The notes under the pieces: generated by a model | The model's database searches: none | What the model was told of the DNA's origin: nothing | The model's input: only the letters and a program-made list of their open reading frames with translations | Position numbers and translations under genes: made by a program | Assembly: GCA_018340375.1 (NCBI GenBank) | Contig: JAFFJZ010000010.1 | Location: 7,812,001-7,876,000, forward strand | Direction: 5' to 3' | Length of the DNA: 64,000 bases | Source: Gonatopus flavifemur | Taxonomy: Eukaryota; Arthropoda; Insecta; Hymenoptera; Dryinidae | Shown here: piece by piece, positions 63,101 to 64,000 of the stretch | How the letters are laid out: each line of letters starts with the position of its first letter | Numbering within the stretch: position 1 is the first letter of the stretch

Positions 63101-63101
63101 A
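18254..63101 (+). CDS. Pur-alpha: Pur-alpha, spliced gene (six coding segments seen, 5' end missing)
   Basis: This gene encodes a PUR-domain protein that binds purine-rich single-stranded DNA and RNA; family members act in transcription, mRNA transport and neuronal RNA granules. The six segments join without frame conflict (donor and acceptor phases 1, 0, 1, 0, 0) to about 290 residues, close to the usual family length of 260-320. The order is: an acidic/glycine-rich N-terminal piece; PUR repeat I (core [20 protein letters not shown]); PUR repeat II ([20 protein letters not shown]); PUR repeat III ([20 protein letters not shown]); and a glycine/serine-rich tail. All three repeats keep the aromatic-basic strand pattern and the amphipathic helix ([27 protein letters not shown]). 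The first segment begins with two bases of a split codon, so at least one more 5' coding exon exists; I could not find it. Introns are very large (32.6 kb for the longest) and filled with transposons. Identification is secure. Confidence 0.97.
18703..18718. repeat. (CT)n microsatellite
   Basis: Sixteen bases of CT repeat. Confidence 0.9.
19560..19870. promoter_or_regulatory. Candidate promoter or enhancer inside the large intron
   Basis: A GC-richer, non-repetitive block with several factor-site words: TGACGTCA (CRE, 19632), CACGTG E-boxes (19716 and 19745), GATTGG (inverted CCAAT, near 19798) and GCCATTATGG (YY1/Pho-like, 19819). Such a cluster is unusual for this intron. An alternative first exon of Pur-alpha could start here, but I cannot define one. 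Confidence 0.4.
19943..20112. repeat. Hairpin of the ACATGAAA/TTTCATGT family
   Basis: TACTGCTGGCAAGTTGG at the left and TTTTTGACAGTG at the right, with arms of TTGAATTGAGTTTTGTGTAC type and CATGAAACTATA in the loop. It resembles the hairpin at 30482-30704. Confidence 0.55.
20412..20694. mobile_element. CCTAGTAGAAATTT-tipped element, copy 1
   Basis: The left tip CCCTAGTAGAAATTTT is inverted at the right as AAATTTCTACTAGGG. The interior carries CAGGTCCTGAT-like words (CCTGATGAGG, GGACCTTATTG) in both orientations. Confidence 0.8.
21106..21360. mobile_element. CCC...GGG hairpin (GAATTCTT/AAGAACTC family)
   Basis: CCCGTATGAAGAATTCTTTA pairs with a right end GAACTTTTTGTGTGCCATATGGG. AAGAACTCTTTTCGAAGTTA-type arms match those at 55088-55345. 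Confidence 0.7.
23158..23410. repeat. Tandem repeat, about 120-base unit
   Basis: Two full units begin CCATACCATGTTT at 23161 and 23282, and a third start (CCTATACTGC) is at 23401. Each unit contains CAAGCATGG and ACCAATAT words. Confidence 0.75.
23812..24490. mobile_element. CCTAGTAGAAATTT-tipped element, copy 2
   Basis: The left tip CCTTAGTAGAAATTTGACAG and right tip CAAAATTTCTACTAGG enclose 679 bases rich in TGATCAGGACCTGATCA-like words. It is longer than the copy at 20412-20694 and probably expanded or interrupted (an AT-rich patch near 24110-24290). Confidence 0.75.
24872..25132. mobile_element. Hairpin with CACAGAGG tips
   Basis: CACAGAGGAAACAGATGCTC at the left and CCACATTTCTCTCCGTG at the right, with CA on both sides. 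The arms pair along AAAGTAGCAGCATAAGT / CTTATGTACGCTGCTACTTT and ACACAGTGTAGT / ACTACACTGTGT. 261 bases. Confidence 0.85.
25203..25448. mobile_element. AACAAAATTTTGGTTGAAATG hairpin, copy 1
   Basis: CACTGGAAAAACGTTTGTTT at the left and CAAACTGTGTTTTCAGCG at the right. The arms (AAATGAACGCAAAGAAACTT and so on) pair almost perfectly to a loop near 25320. The same family lies at 28507-28740. Confidence 0.9.
25547..25801. mobile_element. CACTGTAAA element with TGGTGGAA arms, copy 1
   Basis: Starts CACTCTAAAAAAAATAATTG and ends CACAGTTTTTACAGTG. It contains GGTGGCAGCAAAGTTCCTCC, which appears inverted at 41598-41800. The internal arms pair weakly. Confidence 0.75.
26003..26071 (-). other. tRNA-derived SINE-like head
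   Basis: On the minus strand, GTCTCTCATCCGCAGGACCT is followed by GGGTTCAATCCTCC (B box); GATGTGACGATAGGA lies upstream in the A-box position. This layout is common in arthropod tRNA-headed SINEs. The limits of the whole repeat are unclear. Confidence 0.45.
27000..28250. promoter_or_regulatory. Candidate regulatory interval with GAGA tract
   Basis: About 1.25 kb with no hairpin elements, more CpG than the surroundings, and a 32-base GA run (27112-27143), a binding site for GAGA factor in flies. Words such as CGTGAGTCGCGC and TTCACTCGACCGAT suggest unique sequence. The minus-strand ORF across 27538-27876 shows no protein feature and is not called. Confidence 0.35.
27112..27143. repeat. (GA)n microsatellite
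   Basis: Thirty-two bases of alternating A and G. Confidence 0.95.
28507..28740. mobile_element. AACAAAATTTTGGTTGAAATG hairpin, copy 2
   Basis: CACTGAGAACACAGTTTGTT at the left and CACACAGTTTTTCGTTTCAGTG at the right; flanked by CA on both sides. Its arms match those of 25203-25448, and the distinctive loops (GCCTTCATTATTGTG versus CACAATAATTAAGGC) show that the two copies are in opposite orientation. Confidence 0.9.
29329..29470 (+). repeat. Direct repeat GCCAAATCT.ATTGAATCTTGC
   Basis: The string GCCAAATCTCATTGAATCTT then GCACAATGTT recurs about 118 bases later with one change. Related GAGATTTGGCCAAAACATTG words lie near 60470. Confidence 0.55.
29835..29930. repeat. Short copy of the GAGTGAA palindrome family
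   Basis: AAAGAGTGAAATACTCACTT, GGTGAAAATTCACTC and CACTCTAAGAAATTCAGAGA show the same unit and the same end motif as 15476-15745, but only about 95 bases remain. Confidence 0.6.
30221..30301. repeat. Short hairpin
   Basis: CTAGCGAGTTTTATAACGCT pairs with AGCGTTACAAAACTCGTCAA. A GAGGTTCTCATCTAGCGA word (end of the 3 kb element family) adjoins at 30211. Confidence 0.7.
30445..30880. repeat. Second copy of the GAAGTTTGAATCG hairpin, with an insertion
   Basis: The left arm CTGAAGTTTGAATCGTGTAT (about 30446) and right arm GTAAACGATTCAAACTTCA (about 30853) match the arms at 11850 and 12062. The hairpin 30482-30704 lies between them. Confidence 0.6.
30482..30704. mobile_element. Hairpin with CACTGT tips, ACATGAAA family
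   Basis: CTGGAAGTTTTTTTCAATTA pairs with TACTTGAAAAAAACTTCCAG, and GCATTAAATTTAATGTA with TTAATGCAAACTATAG-type sequence. It ends TTAACAGTG. It lies within the pair of arms at 30445-30880. Confidence 0.75.
31411..31701. mobile_element. CACTGAGAACCCAATTT hairpin, copy 1
   Basis: CACTGAGAACCCAATTTCTT pairs with AAGAAATTGGGTTCTCAGTG; CA on both sides. 291 bases, same family as 59313-59542. Confidence 0.88.
31761..32060. mobile_element. TA-flanked hairpin with AGCAAA-rich arms
   Basis: Starts CACGCAGAGAAAAATTCTTG and ends CAACTTTTTTTCTCTGAGTG, with TA on both sides. The arms are built from many TTTGCTG/CAGCAAA words, so the hairpin can pair in several registers. Confidence 0.85.
32523..32828 (-). 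repeat. 3' LTR of the BEL element
   Basis: 306 bases, reading as identical to the 5' LTR. Just beyond its inner edge, on the minus strand, lies a purine-rich stretch GGTGGGCGG (about 32831-32839), the likely polypurine tract that primes second-strand synthesis. Confidence 0.97.
32857..35577 (-). CDS. pol: BEL Pol part 2: reverse transcriptase, RNase H, integrase
   Basis: A 906-codon frame. The YVDD catalytic box of reverse transcriptase is near residue 40 and a Pao-type RNase H follows ([15 protein letters not shown] near residue 215). The integrase zinc-binding region has H-H-C-C residues (HLRLLHAG near 535, CTIC near 572). The core has catalytic D in GIDFAGP (near 607), D in [10 protein letters not shown] (near 672) and E in GLWEAGVK (near 724). 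A C-terminal domain with [15 protein letters not shown] follows. All catalytic residues are present in this part; only the joint to the upstream part is broken. Confidence 0.93.
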   Translation of the reverse strand: MNTITYGLASAPFLAVRCIRQLASTCGEDCQLASRVLLNDLYVDDILTGVQTEQEAITLISQLEKLLNQAGFSIHKLRSNCSDVVIGPDANSQVLPYIDSEFDSLKTLGLNWNSGEDVLEFSVQLPKIVKTKRQVLSAISKLFDPLGLVSPILVRAKLIMQATWNANLGWDDPLPNTIQEVWNAYVQDLEEIATIKIPRRVVRCSNPIQFNLHIFCDASLKAYGSCIYLQTVGEDEIVNSTLMCSRSRVAPIRAKTITLPKLELCGAVVAVKLVKNVQEALNVQVNEIHAWSDSTIVLAWISGDPSHQKTFVSNRVAQIQSILPKEHWHHVKGSENPADLVSRGTNFKNLKESELWWSGPQWLNESVDAWKTADIRGSATTEELKIIREEEKVQSQIYANVRNENQVISTLLEKYSSLSRLERVIAWIRRFVSNVRTPRSERSIGCLSVKELTQARQMITVEIQDTHFQREKSALATNQQLHPSSKILTLSPFLDAHGLLRVGGRLQHSSLTFDQKHPILLPSNDIFTQLLFKQEHLRLLHAGPQALLTAIRTNYWPLSAKEMARKTVHRCTICFRNNPKPMSQLMGQLPSDRVTPNQPFFVVGIDFAGPIGTLVSRGRNRKIEKSYIALFICFSTRAIHLEAVSSLTSDAFIASLRRFTSRRGCPQKIWCDNATNFVGARNELREMFDLLEQHYTEINDRFYAPHNIQWGFIPPRSPHMGGLWEAGVKSCKYHLKRIVGETLLSFEELATLLVQIEACLNSRPICQLSSTPLDLQPLTPGHFLIGKPLVSLPDPDVSDIPLNRLDRWQLVQKLAQDFWYRWKTEYITSLQGKTKWSVAKENLQIDDVVLIQDDNAPPLKWKLGRIIELYPGSDNKVRVVTLKTMSGNCKRAITKLCKLPINDQSS
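35589..36998 (-). CDS. pol: BEL Pol part 1: protease and start of reverse transcriptase
   Basis: A 469-codon open frame. Its first residues finish the cysteine-rich region ([13 protein letters not shown]). An aspartic protease active site is at about residue 97 ([13 protein letters not shown]). The reverse transcriptase begins near residue 385 (VVFDASAK, then LNDALMVGP) and includes the first catalytic aspartate in ITADLQKMY. The frame ends at a stop caused by a one-base change in a C run (G run on the + strand, near 35594), after which pol continues in another frame. The apparent start is not a real initiation site; it reflects the upstream frame break. Confidence 0.9.
   Translation of the reverse strand: MHELSKKRPLRQNCKSSSCRECNERHNTLCHIQETAAKSTSQTPSVSVSSPPAASSTSSESSAVHHSTDKFSHSHVLMSTAIVYAKSSKGSLVQLRVLLDSASESNFITTSAWKRLGLKSREVQECISGLSDMKCMIKNSCELEIKSRVSSFEFNICCLIVPRITKNLPSTNILPNKLPVPTNLNLADPLFFNSGCVDALIGVELFFELLQDGKIQLGAKLPVLQNSKLGWIIAGPVPEHTFEISNSTRQLSTNITCLFAQHDTIDKQITNFWELEEYSDSSCKKWSAEEQACETHFLQTHQRRPDGRFVVHLPFNEFKCQLGESKQIAMRRFNYLERKFRSNPTYKELYAQFIQEYIDLNHMTKIEFDTESDKLVYLPHHGVLRASSSTTKLRVVFDASAKTNSGKSLNDALMVGPNLQDNLIDIILRFRLHAIAITADLQKMYRQVLLDEQDRSYQTILWRFDPDSL
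36962..38287 (-). CDS. gag: BEL Gag (in frame until a break near 36961)
   Basis: Structural protein of the element. The minus-strand ORF starts at 38287, just inside the primer site. Residues about 45-95 are strongly charged, with coiled-coil character (repeated E, K, R). A central region around residue 170-330 resembles the Pao retrotransposon Gag domain ([18 protein letters not shown], then the AKIIESI region). A zinc-knuckle region follows at about residue 395 ([13 protein letters not shown]) and 427 (CMNC). A one-base frame change in an A run near 36961 moves the reading from here into the protease frame; the gag frame itself runs on as out-of-frame sequence to 36767. In intact relatives gag and pol are one ORF. 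Confidence 0.9.
38468..38486 (-). other. Primer binding site, fits tRNA-Tyr 3' end
   Basis: Directly after the 5' LTR on the minus strand is TGGTCCTTCGAGCCGGATC. Its complement ends in CCGGCTCGAAGGA plus CCA, which I recognise as the 3' end of insect tRNA-Tyr. The match is from memory of the Drosophila tRNA. Confidence 0.75.
38487..38792 (-). repeat. 5' LTR of the BEL element
   Basis: 306 bases; on the minus strand it starts TGTATAGACT and ends CCTGTACA, the usual TG...CA borders. It matches the copy at 32523-32828 along its full length on reading. It would carry the promoter for the element. Confidence 0.97.
41190..41440. mobile_element. CACTGTAAAAAATAATCGG element, copy 2 (inverted)
   Basis: Starts CGCTGTAAGAAATTTC and ends TCCGATTATTTTTTACAGTA. 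It is the reverse-oriented relative of 15779-16007, with the ACATACATGCGTTAGGAATT stretch conserved. Confidence 0.8.
41598..41800. mobile_element. CACTGTAAA element with TGGTGGAA arms, copy 2 (inverted)
   Basis: Starts CACTGTAAAGAATGTGGGGA and ends ATTTTTTACAGTG. GGAGGAACTTTGCTGCCACT matches the copy at 25547-25801 in the opposite orientation. Confidence 0.8.
42490..42688. mobile_element. Hairpin with CAGTAAAAAATTT tips
   Basis: GCAGTAAAAAATTTTATGTT at the left and CACCAAATTTTCTACTGTG at the right. The arms pair along GGAAACAGTCCACTC / CAAGTGGACCGTTTGG. About 200 bases. Confidence 0.7.
43281..43821. mobile_element. TA-flanked element, shared tips, contains a hairpin
   Basis: Starts CACGGAGAAAAGATAG and ends AAATTCTTTTCTCAGTG; TA on both sides. 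The arms beyond the tips pair poorly. A separate palindrome (TATTTTGGTATATTGAGA and so on, 43348-43410) and the hairpin 43435-43664 lie inside. Confidence 0.55.
43435..43664. mobile_element. Hairpin with CACAGAGAAAAG tips
   Basis: CACAGAGAAAAGTTTATATT pairs with TAATATGAAACTTTTACTGTG; the arms continue AGATTACTATATTT / AAATATAGTAATGTCT and GGGATATACTT / AAGTATATTCC. 230 bases. Confidence 0.8.
46940..47240. repeat. GC-richer repeat with CCAGGCATGG words
   Basis: Contains TTGCCGCAAGGCTCCCCAAG, CCAGGCATGGCGCAAC and a mirrored CTTGCGGCAGGGTTGCG near its right side. The words resemble those at 23158-23410 and 47690-47940. It is probably part of a decayed foldback; exact ends unclear. Confidence 0.5.
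47562..47672. repeat. 22-base minisatellite, five units
   Basis: Units follow a GCCAAGCTATCGCCCAAGCT plus GA/GG pattern in steps of 22 bases (the last 23), with divergence between units. Confidence 0.8.
48274..48797. mobile_element. TA-flanked hairpin split by a second TA-flanked element
   Basis: CACGGAGAAAACAAAATAGT pairs with CTATTTTGTTCTCTCCGTG; TA on both sides. The arms continue CTGCTACACCGGATAGTACT / AGTACTATCCGGTGTAG. The right arm is interrupted at 48521-48769 by another element. Confidence 0.9.
48521..48769. mobile_element. CCC...GGG hairpin nested in the 48274-48797 element
   Basis: Starts CCCACATAACAATTTTGGAT and ends CAAAATTGTTATCTGGG; TA at 48519-48520 and 48770-48771. Removing it restores pairing of the outer arms, which proves the order of insertion. 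The arms are rich in AAGATATCT. Confidence 0.9.
49333..49350. repeat. (TC)n microsatellite
   Basis: Eighteen bases of TC repeat. Nearby CTAAAAGTCGG (49320) pairs with CCGACTTTTAGG (49259) to make a small hairpin. Confidence 0.9.
50484..50600. repeat. Half copy of the GGTGATACC repeat
   Basis: GGTGATACCAACGCCGGGAC and AATGAAGCAATAAAATCAAA match the left arm at 54015-54110. The right arm is absent or too diverged to see. Confidence 0.7.
50860..50978 (+). CDS. Pur-alpha: Pur-alpha coding exon b (PUR repeat I, first half)
   Basis: A 119-base exon with acceptor TTATTTTTCAG and donor GAG|GTAAAT. It enters in phase with exon a and leaves in phase 0. The product starts [19 protein letters not shown] and continues into the beta-strand core [20 protein letters not shown] of PUR repeat I. 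The aromatic residues F and Y followed by the R-R-G-R-F motif are the nucleic-acid-binding signature of the family. Confident. Confidence 0.97.
52983..53707. mobile_element. CACGGAGAAAAGAG element nested in the 52374-53780 foldback
   Basis: Starts CACGGAGAAAAGAGATCTTC; the likely right tip is GGCAATTTTCTGCGTGTG near 53690-53707. The hairpin 53029-53424 is inserted in it. The boundaries are less certain than for the inner hairpin. Confidence 0.5.
53029..53424. mobile_element. TA-flanked hairpin, CACGGAGAAAAATGG tips
   Basis: CACGGAGAAAAATGGAACTC pairs with GAGTTCCATTTTTCTCCGTG; TA on both sides. The arms continue GAGACTTTGTCTTAG / CTAAGAAAAAGTCTAAG and AGATTATGAATAC / CATTCATAATCT. About 396 bases and well preserved. 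Confidence 0.9.
53772..54014. mobile_element. Near-perfect palindrome, 243 bases
   Basis: AGAGGATACCAGAGTTACCA pairs with TGGTAACTCTGGTATTCTCT. The arms extend through TTGCACTAAAATACTCGG / CCGAGTATTTTAGTGCAA to a loop near 53895. Very few mismatches. Confidence 0.9.
54015..54210. mobile_element. Palindrome adjoining the previous one
   Basis: GACATTAGCCAAATTTGTTC pairs with GAATAAATTCGGCAAACGTC, and CGCTCTATACAGACC with GGTCTGTATAGAGCG. The left arm is shared with 50484-50600. Confidence 0.85.
55088..55345. mobile_element. TA-flanked CCC...GGG hairpin (AAGAACTC family)
   Basis: CCCTGATAACACCCCAAGAA pairs with CTTCGTGTGTTATCTGGG; TA on both sides. The arms continue CAAGAATAAAATTCTTCAAG / CTTGAAGAATTCTATTCTTG. 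Related to 21106-21360 and 48521-48769. Confidence 0.88.
55809..55911 (+). CDS. Pur-alpha: Pur-alpha coding exon c (PUR repeat I, second half)
   Basis: A 103-base exon with acceptor TTGTTCACAG and donor G|GTAAGA. It encodes [20 protein letters not shown], then the helix [16 protein letters not shown], and ends with one base of a glycine codon completed at 60090. The last strand plus helix close PUR repeat I. The reading frame is open only across the exon and closes in the flanking intron, as expected for a real exon. Confidence 0.97.
56100..56360. repeat. Third copy of the GAGTGAA palindrome family
   Basis: Contains the end motif GCTCTCTAAATCTGAAAGAG, many GAGTGAA/TTCACTC units, and a mirrored end near 56350. 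It abuts the foldback starting at 56371. Confidence 0.65.
57599..58842. mobile_element. hAT-like non-autonomous element, 1.24 kb
   Basis: The left end CAGTGTTGCCAGAACAGCAA is inverted with TTCTGGCAACACT. AATCCAAT (57591-57598) and TATCCAAT (58843-58850) form an 8-base target duplication with one mismatch. TAGCACTA words lie near both ends. No transposase was found. Confidence 0.75.
58086..58516. mobile_element. hAT-like MITE nested inside the previous element
   Basis: Starts CAGGGTTGGAAGTCATTCAA and ends ATTTACAACCCTG, with a perfect 8-base duplication GTTTACAG at 58078-58085 and 58517-58524. The interior is AATTAAA/TTTAATT palindromic sequence. Confidence 0.92.
59313..59542. mobile_element. 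CACTGAGAATCCGATTT hairpin, copy 2
   Basis: CACTGAGAATCCGATTTCTT pairs with AAAAAATTGGGTTCTCAGTG; TA on both sides. GCCCTCATTCTGATAATTCT and AATTGAAATTATATTCTTCG match the copy at 31411-31701. Confidence 0.88.
60090..60208 (+). CDS. Pur-alpha: Pur-alpha coding exon d (linker and PUR repeat II, first half)
   Basis: A 119-base exon with acceptor TTTCATTGCACCAG and donor CGG|GTAAGT. It encodes [20 protein letters not shown], a proline-rich linker between repeats, then [17 protein letters not shown] of PUR repeat II. The layout mirrors exon b (same length, same phases), consistent with the internal duplication that made the PUR repeats. Confidence 0.97.
60601..60859. repeat. Hairpin
   Basis: TTCGTCTCATATTCGTGGTT pairs with ACCATGAATATGAGACGAA, and TTGTTATTTTCCAATACT with ATATTGGAAAATAGCAA. 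The loop is near 60730. Confidence 0.85.
60861..61035. repeat. Hairpin adjoining the previous one
   Basis: TTACTGAACAAAAAGTTCT pairs with AGAACTTTTTGTTCAGTAA. The arms continue through CAGAATTTTTTAACGAC / GTCGTTAAAAATTCTG to a loop near 60947. Confidence 0.88.
61491..61722. mobile_element. Hairpin with CACCCAGAAAAATGG tips
   Basis: CACCCAGAAAAATGGTATAC and TAAACCATTTCTCTGGGTG pair at the tips. The inner words TATATGAACCTACTAGAG and CTCTAGTAGGTTCATAT also pair, and AAATAAA/TTTATTT runs fill the arms. Confidence 0.75.
61885..62265. repeat. Degenerate tandem repeat, 90-100-base unit, four units
   Basis: Units start near 61885, 61974, 62075 and 62174 with TGTGGACAA-like openings, followed by CTAACTACAGAC, AAAGGATCATT and TTGTGGAC-like words. 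Divergence is high, so the array is old. Confidence 0.7.
62535..62762 (+). CDS. Pur-alpha: Pur-alpha coding exon e (PUR repeat II end, PUR repeat III start)
   Basis: A 228-base, phase-0 exon (76 codons). It finishes PUR repeat II ([20 protein letters not shown], helix [14 protein letters not shown]) and begins repeat III ([19 protein letters not shown], then IYMRISE). The acceptor is ATATGCATAG. The donor reads GAG|GTTCGT, weaker than the other donors because of T at +3. The following intron is only 84 bases; read-through would add about 15 residues and then stop, removing the end of repeat III. Confidence 0.96.
62763..62846 (+). other. Pur-alpha: 84-base intron of Pur-alpha
   Basis: Begins GTTCGT and ends TTCTTTCAG. 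It lies between exons e and f and is the only short intron of the gene; all the others seen are over 2 kb. Its frame stays open for about 15 codons before a stop. Confidence 0.9.
62847..63101 (+). CDS. Pur-alpha: Pur-alpha last coding exon f (PUR repeat III end, Gly/Ser tail, stop)
   Basis: The acceptor is TTATTTCTTCTTTCAG. The exon opens with GTG AAA (V-K), which follows RISE of exon e as in other Pur proteins. It encodes [20 protein letters not shown], the final helix [10 protein letters not shown], a glycine-rich stretch (about [16 protein letters not shown]), then a serine/proline/asparagine tail and TGA at 63099-63101. Repeat III is the dimerisation repeat in studied Pur-alpha proteins (family knowledge). 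GC content is clearly above the surrounding introns. Confidence 0.97.
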   Translation: MKTNFRTAITVPEKSWARFRDIFADYCEKMKEGGAGAGMGGGGSGSGGNVLSEGKGSSVGQVSSPSSSSQQPNPNPNLDSPLIK

Positions 63102-63178
63102 AAAAGGCTTTAACTTAACTCCAACATTGGAATTACAACCGTACCACACTCCTTTTCAAGTCATTCGAAACTAATAAT

Positions 63179-63201
63179 AACAACAACAACAACAACAACA
63201 A
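63179..63201 (+). repeat. (AAC)n repeat in the 3' UTR
   Basis: About seven AAC units, 78 bases after the stop codon. Confidence 0.95.
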
Positions 63202-63485
63202 ATACTACAACAGCAAACTTAATGCAAAAACAACAACCGTATAATTATTTGAAAGAAAAAAAACAATATATATATCCAAGGAGGAATTTGTCAGAGTCTA
63301 TAATATAATATCGCCATCGTCATCGCCATTTTTCATCGACATCACTCAACAACATTAACTATCACCGTCACCAAATAATCGTCACCGTCACTTTTTTCGT
63401 CTTATAATAAAATAATATTCAAGGAAAAACAAAGTAAGCAAGAATGTGCAAACATCGTTATCATTATTATTAATATTAATTATCG

Positions 63486-63486
<1 letters not shown>

Positions 63487-63517
<31 letters not shown>
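63487..63517 (+). repeat. (ATT)n repeat in the 3' UTR
   Basis: About ten ATT units. Confidence 0.95.
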
Positions 63518-63518
<1 letters not shown>

Positions 63519-63622
63519 AACATCATTATTCGTCAATCCGTTCGATCGTGTGTACTTGTAAGGGTGCATTGCGCAAAATCAAGGGCGAGGAAGGATTGAC
63601 GATCGACGTGAAAAATATATGC

Positions 63623-63673
63623 GTTTGTTTGTTTGTTCGTTTGATTGCTTGTTTGTTTGTTTGTTTGTTTGTT
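63623..63673 (+). repeat. (TTTG)n repeat in the 3' UTR
   Basis: About twelve TTTG units with a few substitutions. Confidence 0.9.
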
Positions 63674-63945
63674 GAAAATACATGTGCGTATAGAAAATGA
63701 GAATAATAAAAGACGAATAATTCAAGTTGGTCGTGTGGGTCTAGGAAGAAGGATTGGACACGCACCGAATCAAAGTTTATATAAATTGTGCGATGTTCAT
63801 CGAAATCGAATAAAAATATGATGAAGTTGCCGTCGATTAACGTTATGGTTGCTACCATTCGTTTCCCATGAAATTATTTGCTGCCTGCGCGTGGATATTG
63901 TTTTTCTCTTTTCTCTTCCATCATTTAATTTTTGTATGTATATAT

Positions 63946-63976
<31 letters not shown>
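63946..63976 (+). repeat. (AT)n repeat near the window end
   Basis: An AT run of about 30 bases. Confidence 0.9.
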
Positions 63977-64000
63977 GATGAAAATGAAAATTTTTTGAAA

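Larger units (their letters stand above)
63102..64000 (+). other. Pur-alpha: Pur-alpha 3' UTR (runs to window end)
   Basis: Sequence downstream of the stop is rich in simple repeats (AAC, ATT, TTTG, AT runs) and CACCGTCA words and has no convincing ORF. Poly(A)-signal-like AATAAA words occur at about 63408, 63704 and 63810, so more than one cleavage site is possible. The true end is not visible. Confidence 0.7.

Overview
This window is a piece of an AT-rich insect nuclear genome. It carries one recognisable host gene, the single-stranded nucleic-acid-binding protein Pur-alpha, on the + strand. Six coding segments with clean splice borders and matching phases lie at 18254-18304, 50860-50978, 55809-55911, 60090-60208, 62535-62762 and 62847-63101. 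The last ends in a stop and is followed by a 3' UTR that runs to the window end. The start codon was not found and is probably in a short exon to the left, in or beyond 1-18253. The mariner transposase is of a type common in ants, bees and wasps, so a hymenopteran (perhaps a parasitoid wasp) is my best guess, but that is inference.

Almost everything else is intron packed with mobile DNA. From left to right: a complete but frame-broken mariner with both inverted ends and a TA target duplication (5313-6576); a decayed Tigger/pogo-like transposase (7187-7962); a 104-base pogo-type MITE (10691-10794); and many long hairpin (foldback) elements. At 32523-38792 sits a BEL/Pao LTR retrotransposon on the minus strand, with LTRs that read as identical, a 5-base target duplication, a primer site matching the end of tRNA-Tyr, and gag and pol split by two one-base frame breaks. 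At 57599-58842 is an hAT-like element that has itself received a second hAT-like element (58086-58516) with a perfect 8-base target duplication.

The most striking structural signal is the hairpin population. At least nine separate palindromes of 200-550 bases, mostly with unrelated arms, share the same tip (CAC, then GG or TG, then A-rich) and are flanked by TA. A second TA-flanked family has CCC...GGG tips, a third has CCTAGTAGAAATTT tips, and a fourth, larger family has GAGGGGAGGTTCTCATC tips. They nest inside one another: a hairpin with AGCAAA-rich arms was split by a second foldback element, which was in turn split by the BEL element.

Unique-looking, GC-richer intervals inside the large intron (about 19560-19870 and 27000-28250) carry promoter-like features (CRE, E-box and YY1/Pho-type words; a GAGA tract) and could be alternative promoters or enhancers of Pur-alpha. 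No CRISPR, no bacterial gene and no second host protein-coding gene was found.
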